Below are positions 55,539 through 63,331 of a stretch of 64,000 nt of DNA, piece after piece. Source of the stretch: an uncultured Oscillibacter sp. (lineage in GTDB: Bacteria; Bacillota; Clostridia; Oscillospirales; Oscillospiraceae); contig CAJTZL010000004.1 in NCBI GenBank assembly GCA_910583695.1, forward strand, positions 26,336-90,335, given 5' to 3'. The translations under genes and the position numbers were made by a program. How positions within the stretch are numbered: position 1 is the stretch's first letter; the number at the start of each line of letters is the position of its first letter. Under the pieces are notes generated by a model, which searched no databases, was not told the DNA's origin, and saw only the letters and a program-made list of their open reading frames with translations.

Positions 55539-56387
55539 ATGCTCATCGGAGAGACCGCCAGCAAGCGGGGCTACCTCAACGAGGGCTTCCGCCTCTTCCA
55601 CCTCAAGGACAGCCGGGCCCAGAAGGTGGACTACCACTATCACGAGTTCGACAAGCTCATCCTCCTCCTGGGAGGGAAGGTGGCCTATCTGGTGGAGGGC
55701 GTCACCTACTTCCTCCAGCCCTGGGACGTTCTGCTGATCCAGCACAACCTGATTCACCGGCCCATCATCGACCCCTCGGAGCCCTATGAGCGGGTGGTCA
55801 TCTGGCTGGGCCGGGACTGGCTGGCCGCCCGGAGCGACCCCGGCGAAGCCCTGGACGCCTGCTTTGAGGCCGCCCGCCGCCGGGGCTTCCACCTGCTGCG
55901 GGCGGACGCGGAGCGGCGGCTCCAGTACATGGGGGCTGTCCAGCGGCTGGAGGCGGCCCTCCACTCCGCGGAGTTCGGCGCGGGGCGCATGGCGGACACC
56001 CTCTGCCAGCAGCTCCTCATCGACGTGAACCGGGACCTGCTCCGGGACCGCACCGCCCAGGAGCAGCGGGACAGCTACCGGGTGGACCCCAAGATCGAGG
56101 AGATCCTCCGCTACATCGCCGCCAATCTGGAAGCAGATCTGACGGTCAGCGCTCTGGCGGGGCGGTTCTATCTCAGCCGGTACTATTTGATGCACCGCTT
56201 CAAGGCCGTCACCGGCTACACCATTCATCAGTATATCAGCCAGAAGCGCCTCCTCCGGGCGGGGGAGCTGATCCGGGCGGGGACGCCGGTGATGAAGGCG
56301 GCTGAGCAGGTGGGCTTTTCCGAGTACTCCACCTTCCTCCGGGCCTTCCGCAGCACTTTCCACATGAACCCCCGGGAATTTCGATGA
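55539..56387 (+). CDS. AraC-family transcriptional regulator
   Basis: A 282-residue regulator with an N-terminal cupin-like sensor (about 20-110: KVDYHYHEFDKLILLLGGKV, LQPWDVLLIQHNLIHRP) and a C-terminal double helix-turn-helix (about 185-282: LTVSALAGRFYLSRYYLMHR and AAEQVGFSEYSTFLRAFRST). GGAGG is before the ATG. The MATE exporter gene begins 19 bp downstream, so the regulator probably controls its own operon in response to a ligand of the cupin. Confidence 0.92.
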   Translation: MLIGETASKRGYLNEGFRLFHLKDSRAQKVDYHYHEFDKLILLLGGKVAYLVEGVTYFLQPWDVLLIQHNLIHRPIIDPSEPYERVVIWLGRDWLAARSDPGEALDACFEAARRRGFHLLRADAERRLQYMGAVQRLEAALHSAEFGAGRMADTLCQQLLIDVNRDLLRDRTAQEQRDSYRVDPKIEEILRYIAANLEADLTVSALAGRFYLSRYYLMHRFKAVTGYTIHQYISQKRLLRAGELIRAGTPVMKAAEQVGFSEYSTFLRAFRSTFHMNPREFR

Positions 56388-56405
56388 TTTCAGCAAGGAG
56401 AACCT

Positions 56406-57749
56406 ATGGAACCCAAACCAATTCAAATCGACTTTACCAGCCGGGACCTCCGGCGGCTTGTCGTGCCCTTGGTCATTGAGCAGCTGCTGGCCATCACCGT
56501 GGGCCTGCTGGACTCCGTCATGGTCTCCCAGGTGGGAGAGGCGGCCATCTCCGCCGTATCCCTGGTGGACACCGTGAACGTTCTACTGGTGAACGCCTTC
56601 GCCGCCCTGGCCACCGGCGGCGCGGCCATCGCCGGGCAGTATCTGGGCCGCCGGGAGCAGGACAAGGCCGGTCACGCTGGGGAACAGCTGCTCCTCTTCA
56701 TGGCCGAGGCCTCCCTGGTGATCATGGCCCTCTTCTATCTGGGCCAGGGCTTTGTGCTGAACGTGGTCTTCGGTCAGGTGGAGCCGGACGTGGCGGCCTA
56801 CGCCAACACCTATTATCTGATTGTGGAATCCTCCGTCCCCTTCCTGGCGGTCTACAGCGCCGGGGCGGCCCTCTTCCGGGTGATGGGAAATTCCAAAATT
56901 TCCATGTGGGTCTCCCTGGTGATGAACGTCATCAACGCCGCGGGGAACGCCCTTTTGCTCTTCGGCCTTCACATGGGTGTGGAGGGCGTGGCCATTCCCA
57001 CGGTGGTCTCCCGGGTCTTCGCGGCGGGGGCCATGCTGGTCCTGCTCCGGCGGCCGGGCCTTCCCCTCCGGGCGGAGAAGCTGAGCCTCCGGCACGACCG
57101 CTACATTGTGAAGAACATCCTCCGCTTCGGCGTGACCAACGGGCTGGAGAGCAGCATGTTCCAGCTTGGAAAAATCCTGCTCCTCTCCACGGTCTCCGTC
57201 CTGGGCACCGCCTCCGTGGCGGCCAACGCCATCGGCAACACCTTTGCCACCTTCCAGTGCGTGGCGGGCAACGCCCTGGGCCTGGGCATCGTAACGGTGG
57301 TGTCCCAGTGCGTGGGCGCCGGAGACTACGGCAAGGCCCGGTTCTATACGAAGAAGCTGCTGAAGGCGGCCTACATTTCCATGGATCTCTGCATCCTGCT
57401 GGTGTATCTCTCCATGCCCCTGATCCTCCGGCTGTACAACGTCTCGGCGGAGGCGGAGCACTACGCCCGGCAGATCGTCTGGATGCACGGCTTTATGGGC
57501 ATGCTGATCTGGCCGTTGTCCTTCACCCTGCCCCAGGCCCTCCGGGCCGCGGGAGACACCCGGTTCACCATGGTGGTCTCCTCCGTCTCCATGTGGACCA
57601 TGCGGGTGGGCTTCGGCATTCTCCTGGGGCGGTTCCTGGGCTTCGGCGTGGTGGGCATCTGGATGGCCATGTTTACCGACTGGTTCCTCCGCATCGCCTT
57701 CTTCCTCCCCCGCTTCCACGGGCACAAGTGGGAGACCATGGCGCTCTAA
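56406..57749 (+). CDS. MATE-family multidrug exporter
   Basis: A 447-residue cation-coupled efflux protein with 12 membrane segments in two homologous halves. Family marks include LVIEQLLAITVGLLDSVMVS in the first helix, AFAALATGGAAIAGQYLGR, and in the second half GVTNGLESSMFQLGKILLL. It is cotranscribed with the AraC regulator. Substrate could be a drug, bile-salt-like compound or metabolite; the sequence does not tell. Confidence 0.92.
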   Translation: MEPKPIQIDFTSRDLRRLVVPLVIEQLLAITVGLLDSVMVSQVGEAAISAVSLVDTVNVLLVNAFAALATGGAAIAGQYLGRREQDKAGHAGEQLLLFMAEASLVIMALFYLGQGFVLNVVFGQVEPDVAAYANTYYLIVESSVPFLAVYSAGAALFRVMGNSKISMWVSLVMNVINAAGNALLLFGLHMGVEGVAIPTVVSRVFAAGAMLVLLRRPGLPLRAEKLSLRHDRYIVKNILRFGVTNGLESSMFQLGKILLLSTVSVLGTASVAANAIGNTFATFQCVAGNALGLGIVTVVSQCVGAGDYGKARFYTKKLLKAAYISMDLCILLVYLSMPLILRLYNVSAEAEHYARQIVWMHGFMGMLIWPLSFTLPQALRAAGDTRFTMVVSSVSMWTMRVGFGILLGRFLGFGVVGIWMAMFTDWFLRIAFFLPRFHGHKWETMAL

Positions 57750-57780
57750 AGCAGTTCCCAGAAATCATGAGAAAAAAGGA

Positions 57781-57900
57781 AGCGAGTGCAGGGAGCGCAG
57801 GGCAAGGCGGAGAACGCAGGCGGGCTGACGCCCGTCCAGGACGACAACGCGCCCCTGCGATTCCGGGACCGCTGAACGTTTCTCTTTATTTTGGGGGGCT
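57781..57900. repeat. Complex intergenic palindromic element
   Basis: A non-coding stretch rich in GCAGG/CCTGC words, with a central hairpin GGCGGGC (57819-57825) and GCCCGTC (57830-57836; one G-T pair), and longer imperfect pairing on both sides. It looks like the bacterial interspersed palindromes found in related genomes, but only one copy is in this window. Confidence 0.4.
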
Positions 57901-57935
57901 GCTCTAGGAAGCCCTCCCTTCGAAGAAGCTATCCG

Positions 57936-57965
57936 GCAGGGGCGGACCTGTGCATCCGCTCCTGC
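57936..57965. repeat. Copy of the GGGGCGGACC intergenic palindrome
   Basis: GCAGGGGCGGA (57936-57946) and TCCGCTCCTGC (57955-57965) form an imperfect inverted repeat; the left arm plus CCTG is identical to 26390-26404. Confidence 0.45.
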
Positions 57966-58008
57966 GCCTGCAAAATGCGCATCGGACGCTCCCGCGCTCC
58001 AAGGCCGC

Positions 58009-58037
58009 TTGACAGGCCGGCCCCGCCGTGCTATCAT
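58009..58037 (+). promoter_or_regulatory. Promoter of the EamA transporter gene
   Basis: Perfect TTGACA (58009-58014), 17-bp spacer, TATCAT (58032-58037). Confidence 0.75.
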
Positions 58038-58043
58038 GATGTT

Positions 58044-58099
58044 GCATAATACGGGTGAGCACCTACCGGCAGTCAGGCTGAAAAGCCTGGCTGCTTTTT
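58044..58099 (+). promoter_or_regulatory. Structured leader ending in an intrinsic terminator; candidate riboswitch
   Basis: The leader (about 65 nt) has a conserved-looking head (ATACGGGTGAGCACCTACCG, 58050-58069) that runs into an 11-bp terminator stem (58069-58079 with 58084-58094, one G-U pair, GAAA loop) and TTTTT (58095-58099), directly before the AGGAGG ribosome site. Transcription must therefore pass a terminator to make the transporter, so a switch is likely. The head recalls the guanidine-IV (mepA-motif) riboswitch class, which precedes small EamA and MATE pumps, but that match is from memory and unproven. Confidence 0.6.
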
Positions 58100-58113
58100 C
58101 AGGAGGAACCATG

Positions 58114-58536
58114 ATGTCTTATATCTGGCCCATTGCCCTGGTGGTCATATCCAACATTTTCTATCAAATCTGCGCCAAGTCCGTCCCCAGTGAGATGGAC
58201 GCCATGGCCTCCCTGACCGTGACCTATCTGGTGGGGGCGGCCTGCTCGGCGGTGATGTTCTTTGTCCTGAACCCGGGGGGCAGCCTGTTCCGGGAGTACG
58301 CCAAGCTCAACGCGGCCCCCCTGTTGCTGGGAATCTCCGTGGTGGGCCTGGAGGCGGGCTTTCTCTACGCCTACAAGGCCGGCTGGCCGGTGAGCACGGC
58401 CTCCATCGTGCAGAGCGCCTTCCTCTCCCTGGCACTGCTGGTGGTGGGGGCCCTCCTGTACCAGGAGGCCGTCACCCCCGGCAAGGTCCTGGGCGCGGTC
58501 ATCTGCCTCGTCGGGCTCTATTTCCTGAGCAAATAA
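58114..58536 (+). CDS. Half-size EamA/DMT-family transporter
   Basis: A 140-residue membrane protein with four to five hydrophobic segments, one EamA repeat; such half-size proteins work as dimers, like SMR pumps. Sequence hallmarks are SNIFYQICAKSVPSEMDA near the N-terminus and the C-terminal PGKVLGAVICLVGLYFLSK. Tandem ATGs at 58111 and 58114; the second has the better seven-base distance from GGAGG. The leader attenuator suggests it exports a small toxic compound sensed by RNA, guanidinium being one candidate; this is inference. Confidence 0.85.
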   Translation: MSYIWPIALVVISNIFYQICAKSVPSEMDAMASLTVTYLVGAACSAVMFFVLNPGGSLFREYAKLNAAPLLLGISVVGLEAGFLYAYKAGWPVSTASIVQSAFLSLALLVVGALLYQEAVTPGKVLGAVICLVGLYFLSK

Positions 58537-58543
58537 CGGAAAC

Positions 58544-58574
58544 GGCCGGACAGCATTCCTGTCCGGCCTTGTTT
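58544..58574. terminator. Terminator between convergent genes
   Basis: 10-bp perfect stem (58544-58553 with 58559-58568), 5-base loop, TTGTTTC tail, between the EamA gene and the convergent AraC gene. Confidence 0.75.
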
Positions 58575-59449
58575 CAAGGTTTTTTCTTCCCCACGAAGGA
58601 CTCCCGGAACTTCCCCGGCGGCATCCCCACGTGCTTGGAGAATTGAAGGTTGAAGTAATTCTGGGTCTCGAAGCCCACCTGTTCCGCGATCTTCGCCATG
58701 GGCAGGTCCGTGGAAATCAGCAGGTTCTGGGCCTCTCCGATCCGGCGGCGGAGGAGGTATTGGGTGGGTGAGTACCCGCTGGCCTCCTTGAAGGCGTGGG
58801 AGAGGTAGTAGTGGCTGACGTGGAGGGCCCGCCCCATGTCCTGGAGGGTCAGGGGCTCGCTGAAATGCCCGTCGATGAAGGCCTGGACCTGACGGCCCAG
58901 GGTCCTGGGCTCCGCCTCCGCCGGGTCCCGCGCGTCCCCTGTGAGCCGGAGGACCCGCCCCAGCAGGGCCAGGGTCAGGTGATGGCACAGGGTCTCACAT
59001 TCCGGGCGGTCCTCCAGCAGATAGCGGTACATCATGTCCAGCAGCAGCCGCATATCCTCCGCCTCTTCTCCCACGTGCAAGAGAGCCGGAGCCCCGTCGG
59101 CGATGAAGGCGTTCTCCCGCAGGCCCGGCAGGCGCAGCCCGGCGATGGCCGCACAGTAGCTGAAAATGGCATCGTCGGCGCTGGAGAACTCATCGTGCAC
59201 CACGCCGCTGTTGTAGAGGACCAGATCCCCGGCCCTCACGTCGTAAAAGGTCTCGCCCACCAGGTAGCGCCCGCTTCCGCCGCAGATCAGCAGTATCTCC
59301 GACAGATCCTGATGGGCATGGAGAATCCGCGGGCGGCTCTGGTCCTCAGGCAGTGTCCGGGTGACGTAGACCAGCCGGGGCATGGCCTCCGGAGCAAACA
59401 GGGAGCGCACCTCCCGTTTGACGTAGCATTGGCTTGGCGGCTGCGGCAT
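58574..59449 (-). CDS. AraC-family transcriptional regulator
   Basis: A 291-residue regulator: N-terminal cupin (HAHQDLSEILLICGGSGRYL, GDLVLYNSGVVHDEF) and C-terminal AraC DNA-binding domain (about 195-290: LTLQDMGRALHVSHYYLSHA and KIAEQVGFETQNYFNLQFSK). The start at 59449 has AAGGA before it; an earlier in-frame ATG (59575) would overlap the divergent promoter of the tiny peptide. Its targets are not adjacent in an obvious operon; the tiny divergent unit at 59575-59723 is a candidate. Confidence 0.9.
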   Translation of the reverse strand: MPQPPSQCYVKREVRSLFAPEAMPRLVYVTRTLPEDQSRPRILHAHQDLSEILLICGGSGRYLVGETFYDVRAGDLVLYNSGVVHDEFSSADDAIFSYCAAIAGLRLPGLRENAFIADGAPALLHVGEEAEDMRLLLDMMYRYLLEDRPECETLCHHLTLALLGRVLRLTGDARDPAEAEPRTLGRQVQAFIDGHFSEPLTLQDMGRALHVSHYYLSHAFKEASGYSPTQYLLRRRIGEAQNLLISTDLPMAKIAEQVGFETQNYFNLQFSKHVGMPPGKFRESFVGKKKP

Positions 59450-59574
59450 AGGCGAATCCTTTCCTCCCGTCCGGGAGCGCAAGATGTTGTAAAGCCGGCG
59501 GCCCCGTCCTCCCCGGGCCGGGCCCTTCCCCGGGAAAAGCCGGCAAGATATTGAATGTCTTTTTCCGCAGGGCA

Positions 59575-59583
59575 TGGTATCAT
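59575..59583 (+). promoter_or_regulatory. Extended -10 promoter of the 19-aa peptide unit
   Basis: TGGTATCAT is an extended -10 (TG-n-TATCAT, -10 at 59578-59583). A TTGAAT at 59551-59556 is 21 bp away, too far for a normal -35, which fits an extended -10 promoter needing an activator. Confidence 0.5.
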
Positions 59584-59617
59584 TCTATCAACGTCAAGAA
59601 AGAAGGAGGTGCCCCAC

Positions 59618-59677
59618 ATGCTGTACACGCTGCTTTCCATCGTGGTACTGGGCGGTGCCGTTTGCCTGAACCGCTAA
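59618..59677 (+). CDS. 19-residue hydrophobic peptide
   Basis: Complete tiny reading frame: MLYTLLSIVVLGGAVCLNR. GGAGG (59605-59609) lies eight bases before the ATG, an excellent ribosome site; an extended -10 promoter is upstream and an intrinsic terminator starts 20 bp after the stop, so the unit of about 130 nt seems to exist to make this peptide. Residues 2-17 are hydrophobic enough to span or enter a membrane, with a single Cys and a basic C-terminus. It could be a small membrane regulator, a type I toxin-like peptide or a signalling peptide. It is between the AraC gene and the dehydrogenase gene. Confidence 0.6.
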   Translation: MLYTLLSIVVLGGAVCLNR

Positions 59678-59697
59678 GCCGCCGAACCGACTCTCCA

Positions 59698-59723
59698 GAC
59701 GGCCCCTCCGGGGGCCGTCTTTT
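59698..59723 (+). terminator. Terminator of the 19-aa peptide unit
   Basis: 9-bp perfect stem (59698-59706 with 59711-59719), 4-base loop, then TTTTC on the plus strand. Confidence 0.8.
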
Positions 59724-59729
59724 CGTGCG

Positions 59730-60698
59730 TCAGTAGCCCCGGGTCCGGTCGATGAGGCTGTTCAAAGGCCGCCCGGCGGCGTAGTTCTCCAAATCCCGGC
59801 AGAACATCTCCACGTTCCGGTCGCAGGTGTAGCCCAGGGTCATGTTCCCGGAGACGTGGGGGGTGAGGATGAGGTTTTTCGCCGTCCACAGGGGATGATC
59901 CCGGGGCAGGGGCTCCGGGTCCATCACATCCAGGGCCGCACCTCCCAGGCGCCCGGCGTTCAGGGCCTCCGCCAGAGGCTCCTGCTCGATGGCGGTGCCC
60001 CGGCCCACGTTCACCACAAAGGCCCCCGGGGGCAGCAGGGCAATCCGCGCCCGGTTCAGGATATGGACCGTATCCGCCGTGCCGGGGAGAGCCATAATCA
60101 GGTTTTCCGTCCCGGGGAGGACCTCATCCAGCCGCCGTATGGGCAGGACCTCGTCAAAGCCCTCCCGGGCCCGGCCGCTGCGGCTCAGGCCGGTGATCTT
60201 CGCCGCTCCCATGGACCGGAGGCGGTCCGCTACGTTGACGCCGATATCCCCCGTGCCCAGGATGGTGAAGGCGTTGTCCCGGATGGAGCGGATGGGAAGC
60301 TGGTTGCTCCAGCCCCGGTTCCGGACCACCTCCTCGTACTCCGGCATCCGCCGGAGGAGCATCAGCAGCACCATGACCACATGCTCCGCGATGGTGACGC
60401 CGTAGCAGCTGGAGTTGGTCAGCAGGCAGTCCGGGTTGGCGAAGAGAGTCGGGTCCTTGCAGTAGGGGTCCACCCCGGCGTAGGAGCAGCAGTACCATTT
60501 CAGTGACGCCGGGGCCGCCCGGAGCAGCTCCGGGTCGTGGGCGTAGAGAACCTCGCAGTTCTGGAGGCAGGCCTTGGCCTCCTCAAGCTGGTCCGGTGTA
60601 AAGAACCAGGGGGCAAAGCCCAGGGGTTCCGCCGTTTTGCAGATCCGGGCCTTGTGAGCCTCGGTCAAAAACTCCTGACAGATGCAGATGTCTCTCAT
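59730..60698 (-). CDS. D-isomer 2-hydroxyacid dehydrogenase family protein
   Basis: NAD(P)-dependent oxidoreductase of 322 residues. The Rossmann motif is LGTGDIG (147-153) and the catalytic trio Arg233 (NVGRGTAIEQ), Glu262 (DPEPLP) and His281 (LTPHVSGN) is intact. The N-terminal part differs from lactate or phosphoglycerate dehydrogenases and is Cys-rich (WYCCSYAGVDPYCKDP). The substrate is not predictable. Start at 60698 overlaps the upstream flavoprotein stop (ATGA); an ATG nine codons earlier covers the ribosome site. Confidence 0.9.
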   Translation of the reverse strand: MRDICICQEFLTEAHKARICKTAEPLGFAPWFFTPDQLEEAKACLQNCEVLYAHDPELLRAAPASLKWYCCSYAGVDPYCKDPTLFANPDCLLTNSSCYGVTIAEHVVMVLLMLLRRMPEYEEVVRNRGWSNQLPIRSIRDNAFTILGTGDIGVNVADRLRSMGAAKITGLSRSGRAREGFDEVLPIRRLDEVLPGTENLIMALPGTADTVHILNRARIALLPPGAFVVNVGRGTAIEQEPLAEALNAGRLGGAALDVMDPEPLPRDHPLWTAKNLILTPHVSGNMTLGYTCDRNVEMFCRDLENYAAGRPLNSLIDRTRGY

Positions 60699-62305
60699 AA
60701 CAAATCGTCTCCTTGTCGTAAACATTTCAGCAGGGCCTCGGCGGCCCGCATGCCGTCGGCGGCGGCGGAGAGGATGCCCCCGGCGTAGCCCGCCCCCTCG
60801 CCGCAGGGGTACAGGCCCCGAAGGGCGGACTGGCCGTCCGGCCCCCGGAGGATGCGGACGGGAGAGGAGCTGCGGCTTTCCACGGCGGTGAGGATGGCGT
60901 CGGGGTCGTCGTAGCCCCGGAGCTTCCCGCCCAGAATGGGCAGGGCCTCCTCCAGCGCCTCCGCCACAAAGGGCGGCAGGCAGTCGTGGAGGTCCGTCCA
61001 GGTGACGCCGGGACGGTAGCTTGGCCGGACCCGCCCCGGCCCTTCGGAGGGCCGCCGGGCCAGAAAGTCCTCCACCCGCTGGGCGGGGGCCCGGTAGCCG
61101 CCGCTCCCCAGAGCGTAGGCCGCCGCTTCCAGGCTCCGCTGGAAGGCCACCCCCGCCAGAGGGGAGCCGTCTCCCCCAAAGTCCTCCGGGGTGACGTTCA
61201 CCAGGATGGCCCCGTTGATGTTCTCCTTGTCCCGGGCAAATTCGCTCATGCCGTTGGTCACTACTCCCTCCGGCTCTGAGGCGGCGGCCACTACCTCCCC
61301 ACCGGGGCAGACGCAGAAGGAGAACACGCCCCGTCCATTGGGCAGATGACAGGAGAGCTTGTAGGAGGAGGCGGGCAGGCCCGGGTGCCCGGCGTATTGG
61401 CGGTACTGGGCGGCGTCGCAGTCCGCCTGACGGTGCTCAATGCGGAGGCCCACGGCGAAGGGCTTGGCCTCCATGGGCACGCCCCGGCGGTACAGCGCTT
61501 CAAAGGTGTCCCGGGCGGAGTGTCCGGGGGCAAGAATCAGGCTCCGGCAAGGAAGCGTCTCCCGCCCCCCCGGGCCGGAAAGCTCCACGCCGGTGAGCTC
61601 CCCGCGTTCTGCCCGCAGATCCTCCAGGCGGGTCTCAAAGCGGATGTCCGCCCCCAGGGCGGTCAGCTCCCGGCGGAGGTTTTGGAGGACGGCATGGAGG
61701 TAGTCCGTTCCCACATGGGGCTTGGCGTCGATGAGGATGTCCGGAGGCGCGCCGCAGGAGACCAGCTGCTCCAGGATAAAGCGGTGCCGGAGGTCCTTGG
61801 TGCCGGTGTTCAGCTTGCCGTCGGAAAAGGCTCCGGCACCGCCCTCGCCGAACTGGACGTTGCTGGTCGGGTCCAGCCGTCCGGTGGACCAGAAGCGCTC
61901 CACATCGGCCTTGCGGGCCTCCACGGGACGGCCCCGCTCCAGGAGGATGGGCCGCTGGCCCGCCTCCGCCAGAACCAGGGCGGCGAAGAGCCCCGCAGGA
62001 CCCGCCCCCGCCACAACGGGCGGCATCTCCGGCGGGGGCAGGGGCTCCGGCAGGCGGAAGACCGGCCCCAGCTCCAGGCGGCCGGCCTTCCGGCTCCGGC
62101 AGCGGCGGAGAACGGCGGACTCACGGTCCACCGCCACGCAGACGGTGTAAATCACCGCCACGCCCTCCCGGGCGTCGATGCTGCGGCGGAGGACCCGGAG
62201 ATTCCGGATGTCCGAAGGGGTGAGGCGCAGCAATCCGGCGGCCTGGGCACGGAGGTCCGCCTCTTTGCCGCCGGGTGGCAGGCGGAGTCCTTCGAGCTTG
62301 ATCAT
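60695..62305 (-). CDS. FAD-dependent oxidoreductase, COG2509 type
   Basis: A 536-residue flavoprotein of the large NAD(FAD)-utilising dehydrogenase family found in most clostridia, function unknown. An N-terminal alpha/beta head (about 1-80, LLRLTPSDIRNLRVLRRSID) is followed by the FAD dinucleotide loop VVAGAGPAGLFAALVLAEAG, then VQFGEGGAGAFSDGKLNTGT and near the C-terminus YPCGEGAGYAGGILSAAADG, all family hallmarks. Start at 62305 follows AGGAGA; the frame upstream is non-coding and overlaps the tRNA gene. It is cotranscribed with the dehydrogenase downstream. Confidence 0.9.
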   Translation of the reverse strand: MIKLEGLRLPPGGKEADLRAQAAGLLRLTPSDIRNLRVLRRSIDAREGVAVIYTVCVAVDRESAVLRRCRSRKAGRLELGPVFRLPEPLPPPEMPPVVAGAGPAGLFAALVLAEAGQRPILLERGRPVEARKADVERFWSTGRLDPTSNVQFGEGGAGAFSDGKLNTGTKDLRHRFILEQLVSCGAPPDILIDAKPHVGTDYLHAVLQNLRRELTALGADIRFETRLEDLRAERGELTGVELSGPGGRETLPCRSLILAPGHSARDTFEALYRRGVPMEAKPFAVGLRIEHRQADCDAAQYRQYAGHPGLPASSYKLSCHLPNGRGVFSFCVCPGGEVVAAASEPEGVVTNGMSEFARDKENINGAILVNVTPEDFGGDGSPLAGVAFQRSLEAAAYALGSGGYRAPAQRVEDFLARRPSEGPGRVRPSYRPGVTWTDLHDCLPPFVAEALEEALPILGGKLRGYDDPDAILTAVESRSSSPVRILRGPDGQSALRGLYPCGEGAGYAGGILSAAADGMRAAEALLKCLRQGDDLL

Positions 62306-62339
62306 GGGCGGGGTCTCCTTTCGTGGATGTGTGGATTTG

Positions 62340-62348
62340 ATTATAGCA
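62340..62348 (-). promoter_or_regulatory. Extended -10 promoter of the flavoprotein operon
   Basis: Minus strand TGCTATAAT (TATAAT at 62340-62345 preceded by TG-n), with no good -35, about 35 bp before the start codon. Confidence 0.6.
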
Positions 62349-62427
62349 CAGTTCCGCCGCCGGACGGAAGAGGGAGCGGGCGGATTTTTGCCTAAAAAAG
62401 AAATTTGGAAAAAATTCTGAAAACCCC

Positions 62428-62455
62428 TTGACAAGGCGGATTTTTTTAGTATAAT
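62428..62455 (+). promoter_or_regulatory. Promoter of tRNA-Gln
   Basis: Perfect TTGACA (62428-62433), 16-bp spacer, perfect TATAAT (62450-62455), 22 bp before the tRNA. Confidence 0.85.
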
Positions 62456-62477
62456 GATAGCTGTTCCAAAGAGATAG

Positions 62478-62551
62478 AGCGGGTTTGTGTAAAGGTAGCA
62501 CAGCAGACTCTGACTCTGTATGTGAGGGTTCGAATCCTTCACCCGCTGCCA
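62478..62551 (+). tRNA. tRNA-Gln (anticodon CUG)
   Basis: The acceptor arm AGCGGGT pairs with ACCCGCT, followed by G and an encoded CCA (62549-62551). The D-arm is TGTG/CACA, the anticodon stem GCAGA/TCTGT with loop CTCTGAC gives anticodon CTG, and the T-arm loop has GGTTCGAATCC. Cloverleaf and length (74 including CCA) are normal for glutamine. It marks the border between host-like sequence and AT-rich decayed mobile DNA. Confidence 0.95.
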
Positions 62552-62553
62552 AG

Positions 62554-62596
62554 AAAAGTTGACAGACTACGCCAAAGGAGTAGTCTGTCAACTTTT
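62554..62596 (+). terminator. Long hairpin after tRNA-Gln
   Basis: 17-bp perfect stem (62554-62570 with 62580-62596) and 9-base loop, ending in TTTT; A/T-rich stem base unlike other terminators here. It probably terminates the tRNA transcript. Confidence 0.75.
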
Positions 62597-62670
62597 ATAT
62601 ATAATCACAAAAAAACTTTGCACCACAGTGATTTCACTGCGGTATTTTCATTTGTAGAAGGAGAATTATA

Positions 62671-63165
62671 ATGAATGTGATACAAAAAAGTGAAGCCATT
62701 AAGACCGGTCTCCGGAAAGGGTTTCAGGACGGCAGCTCCAAAATGGCAAAGCGTAAGTGCTATGGATATGATGTTGGTCCTGATGGTGAACTGGCAATGA
62801 ATCCCGAGGCGGCCCAGGTGGTATGCTGGATATTTGAGCAGTATCTTGCTGATAATAGTCTTGGGGAAATTGCTGCTGGTTTAGAAAGGCAGGGCATCCC
62901 CTCTCCCACTGGCAGGTTCAAATGGAACCGGGAAGCAATTAACAAACTGCTCTCCAATGAAAAATATACCGGACGGGTGCTGCTTCAAAAAACGGTCAGC
63001 ACTGGCGCGGTTCAAATCGAAAATGATGGTCTCATGGATCGGTATCTTTACACCGACGCCCATGAGGCCATTATTTCTGATGAGATGTTCATGGCAGTAC
63101 AGCAGGAGAAACTTAGCCGCTCCAAAGAACCGCAAAACCAAGTTGCCATGAGACTCACGTTCTGA
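62671..63165 (+). pseudogene. Serine-recombinase remnant lacking the catalytic domain
   Basis: The 164-residue product matches the Recombinase (middle) domain of large serine recombinases: GFQDGSSKMAKRKCYGYDV, EIAAGLERQGIPSPTGRFKW, NKLLSNEKYTGRVLLQKTV, HEAIISDEMFMAVQQ. The N-terminal resolvase domain with the nucleophilic Ser and the C-terminal zinc/coiled-coil part are missing, so it cannot recombine. It nevertheless has a good ribosome site (GGAGAATTATA) and an ATG at the exact beginning. A second small fragment of the same kind (KPIIVQEIFDKVQ) lies at 63170-63229 in another frame. GC is lower than the genome, as for transferred DNA. Confidence 0.8.
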
Positions 63166-63331
63166 TATAATGGTAAAAGCAAAGAAACCAATTATTGTCC
63201 AAGAAATTTTTGATAAGGTACAAAAATGAAGAGACATATTAACCACATAGTACAAATAGAGCGATTGTTTTAATATGATGAATCTATAATCAAAAGCTGT
63301 ATGTTTTATGAGTTGGAAATGAGGTGATTTG

